From: Pseudomonadota bacterium
GTDB lineage: Bacteria; Pseudomonadota; Gammaproteobacteria; Xanthomonadales; Xanthomonadaceae
DNA length: 15,007 bases
Assembly: GCA_023395465.1 (NCBI GenBank)
Contig: JAEWZE010000047.1
Location: 1-15,007, forward strand
Reading direction: 5' to 3'
Position 1 is the first letter of the stretch; each line of letters begins with the position of its first letter. This document shows positions 14,898-15,007 of this stretch, one piece after another. The notes under the pieces are model-generated. The model saw nothing but the letters and a program-made list of their open reading frames with translations, was not told the DNA's origin and searched no databases. The translations under genes and the position numbers were made by a program.

Positions 14898-15007
14898 CAC
14901 TGCACCTGCCGCTCCGCGCACTCCTGCCCCTGCTCGCCGCGACGGCACTCGCCGCCTGCGCGCACGAGCCGGCGCCCGCCGCATCCACCGCCAGCGCTGC
15001 CGCCGCC
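14894..15007 (+). CDS. Start of a lipoprotein gene, cut by the window edge
   Basis: Thirty-eight codons are visible. The ATG overlaps the permease stop as ATGA, so it belongs to the same operon. The product opens MTLHLPLRALLPLLAATALA and continues ACAHEP, a signal peptide with lipobox LAAC (Cys22), followed by an Ala/Pro-rich segment. After an adaptor and a permease, the usual candidate is an outer-membrane efflux channel of the OprM/NodT lipoprotein type. Nothing in the visible part proves this; a periplasmic sulfur-handling or thioredoxin-like lipoprotein is also possible. Confidence 0.75.
   Translation, partial: MTLHLPLRALLPLLAATALAACAHEPAPAASTASAAAA

Noticed and set aside
11475..14984. 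Minus-strand open frame of 1169 codons antisense to the permease
   Set aside because: Composition is low-complexity Arg/His/Gln/Asp, the expected antisense shadow of a GC-rich coding region; the permease frame has clear motifs.

Overview
The window is very GC-rich and densely packed. Its codon use and protein families suit a gammaproteobacterium of the Xanthomonadaceae/Lysobacteraceae type. That placement is an inference from composition and gene content; no rRNA or marker gene is present to confirm it. Every gap between genes is under 300 bp. I saw no tRNA, rRNA, CRISPR array or insertion sequence.

Left part (1-8009), mostly housekeeping and signalling. A TruC-like pseudouridine synthase, cut by the window edge, overlaps by a stop/start ATGA with a sialidase-fold (Asp-box) lipoprotein on the minus strand. 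Divergently, on the plus strand, lie a DUF2007 protein and the complete transcription accessory protein Tex. Convergent to tex is a large minus-strand diguanylate cyclase with an N-terminal periplasmic double beta-propeller, a Y_Y_Y domain, one membrane helix and a GGEEF cyclase domain. Upstream of it, on the plus strand, is a 67-residue cysteine-rich oxidoreductase-like protein.

Right part (8035-15007), apparently one sulfide-response locus. On the minus strand are a BigR/SqrR/YgaV-type ArsR repressor, with the family's two cysteines at the same 66-residue spacing, and an AhpD-like carboxymuconolactone decarboxylase protein. On the plus strand, from a promoter that overlaps the repressor's promoter, runs a tight operon: sulfide:quinone oxidoreductase, a small DUF2892 (YgaP-like) membrane protein, a lipoprotein RND adaptor, an RND permease and the start of another lipoprotein that leaves the window.

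Proposed working of the locus: the ArsR protein senses persulfide or polysulfide and releases the shared promoter region. SQR oxidises sulfide to sulfane sulfur and passes electrons to quinone. The DUF2892 protein and the RND pump then handle or export a sulfur species or a compound made toxic by it. The families of SQR and the repressor are well supported. The link from sulfide oxidation to an RND efflux pump is inferred from operon structure and is the most interesting point in the window.
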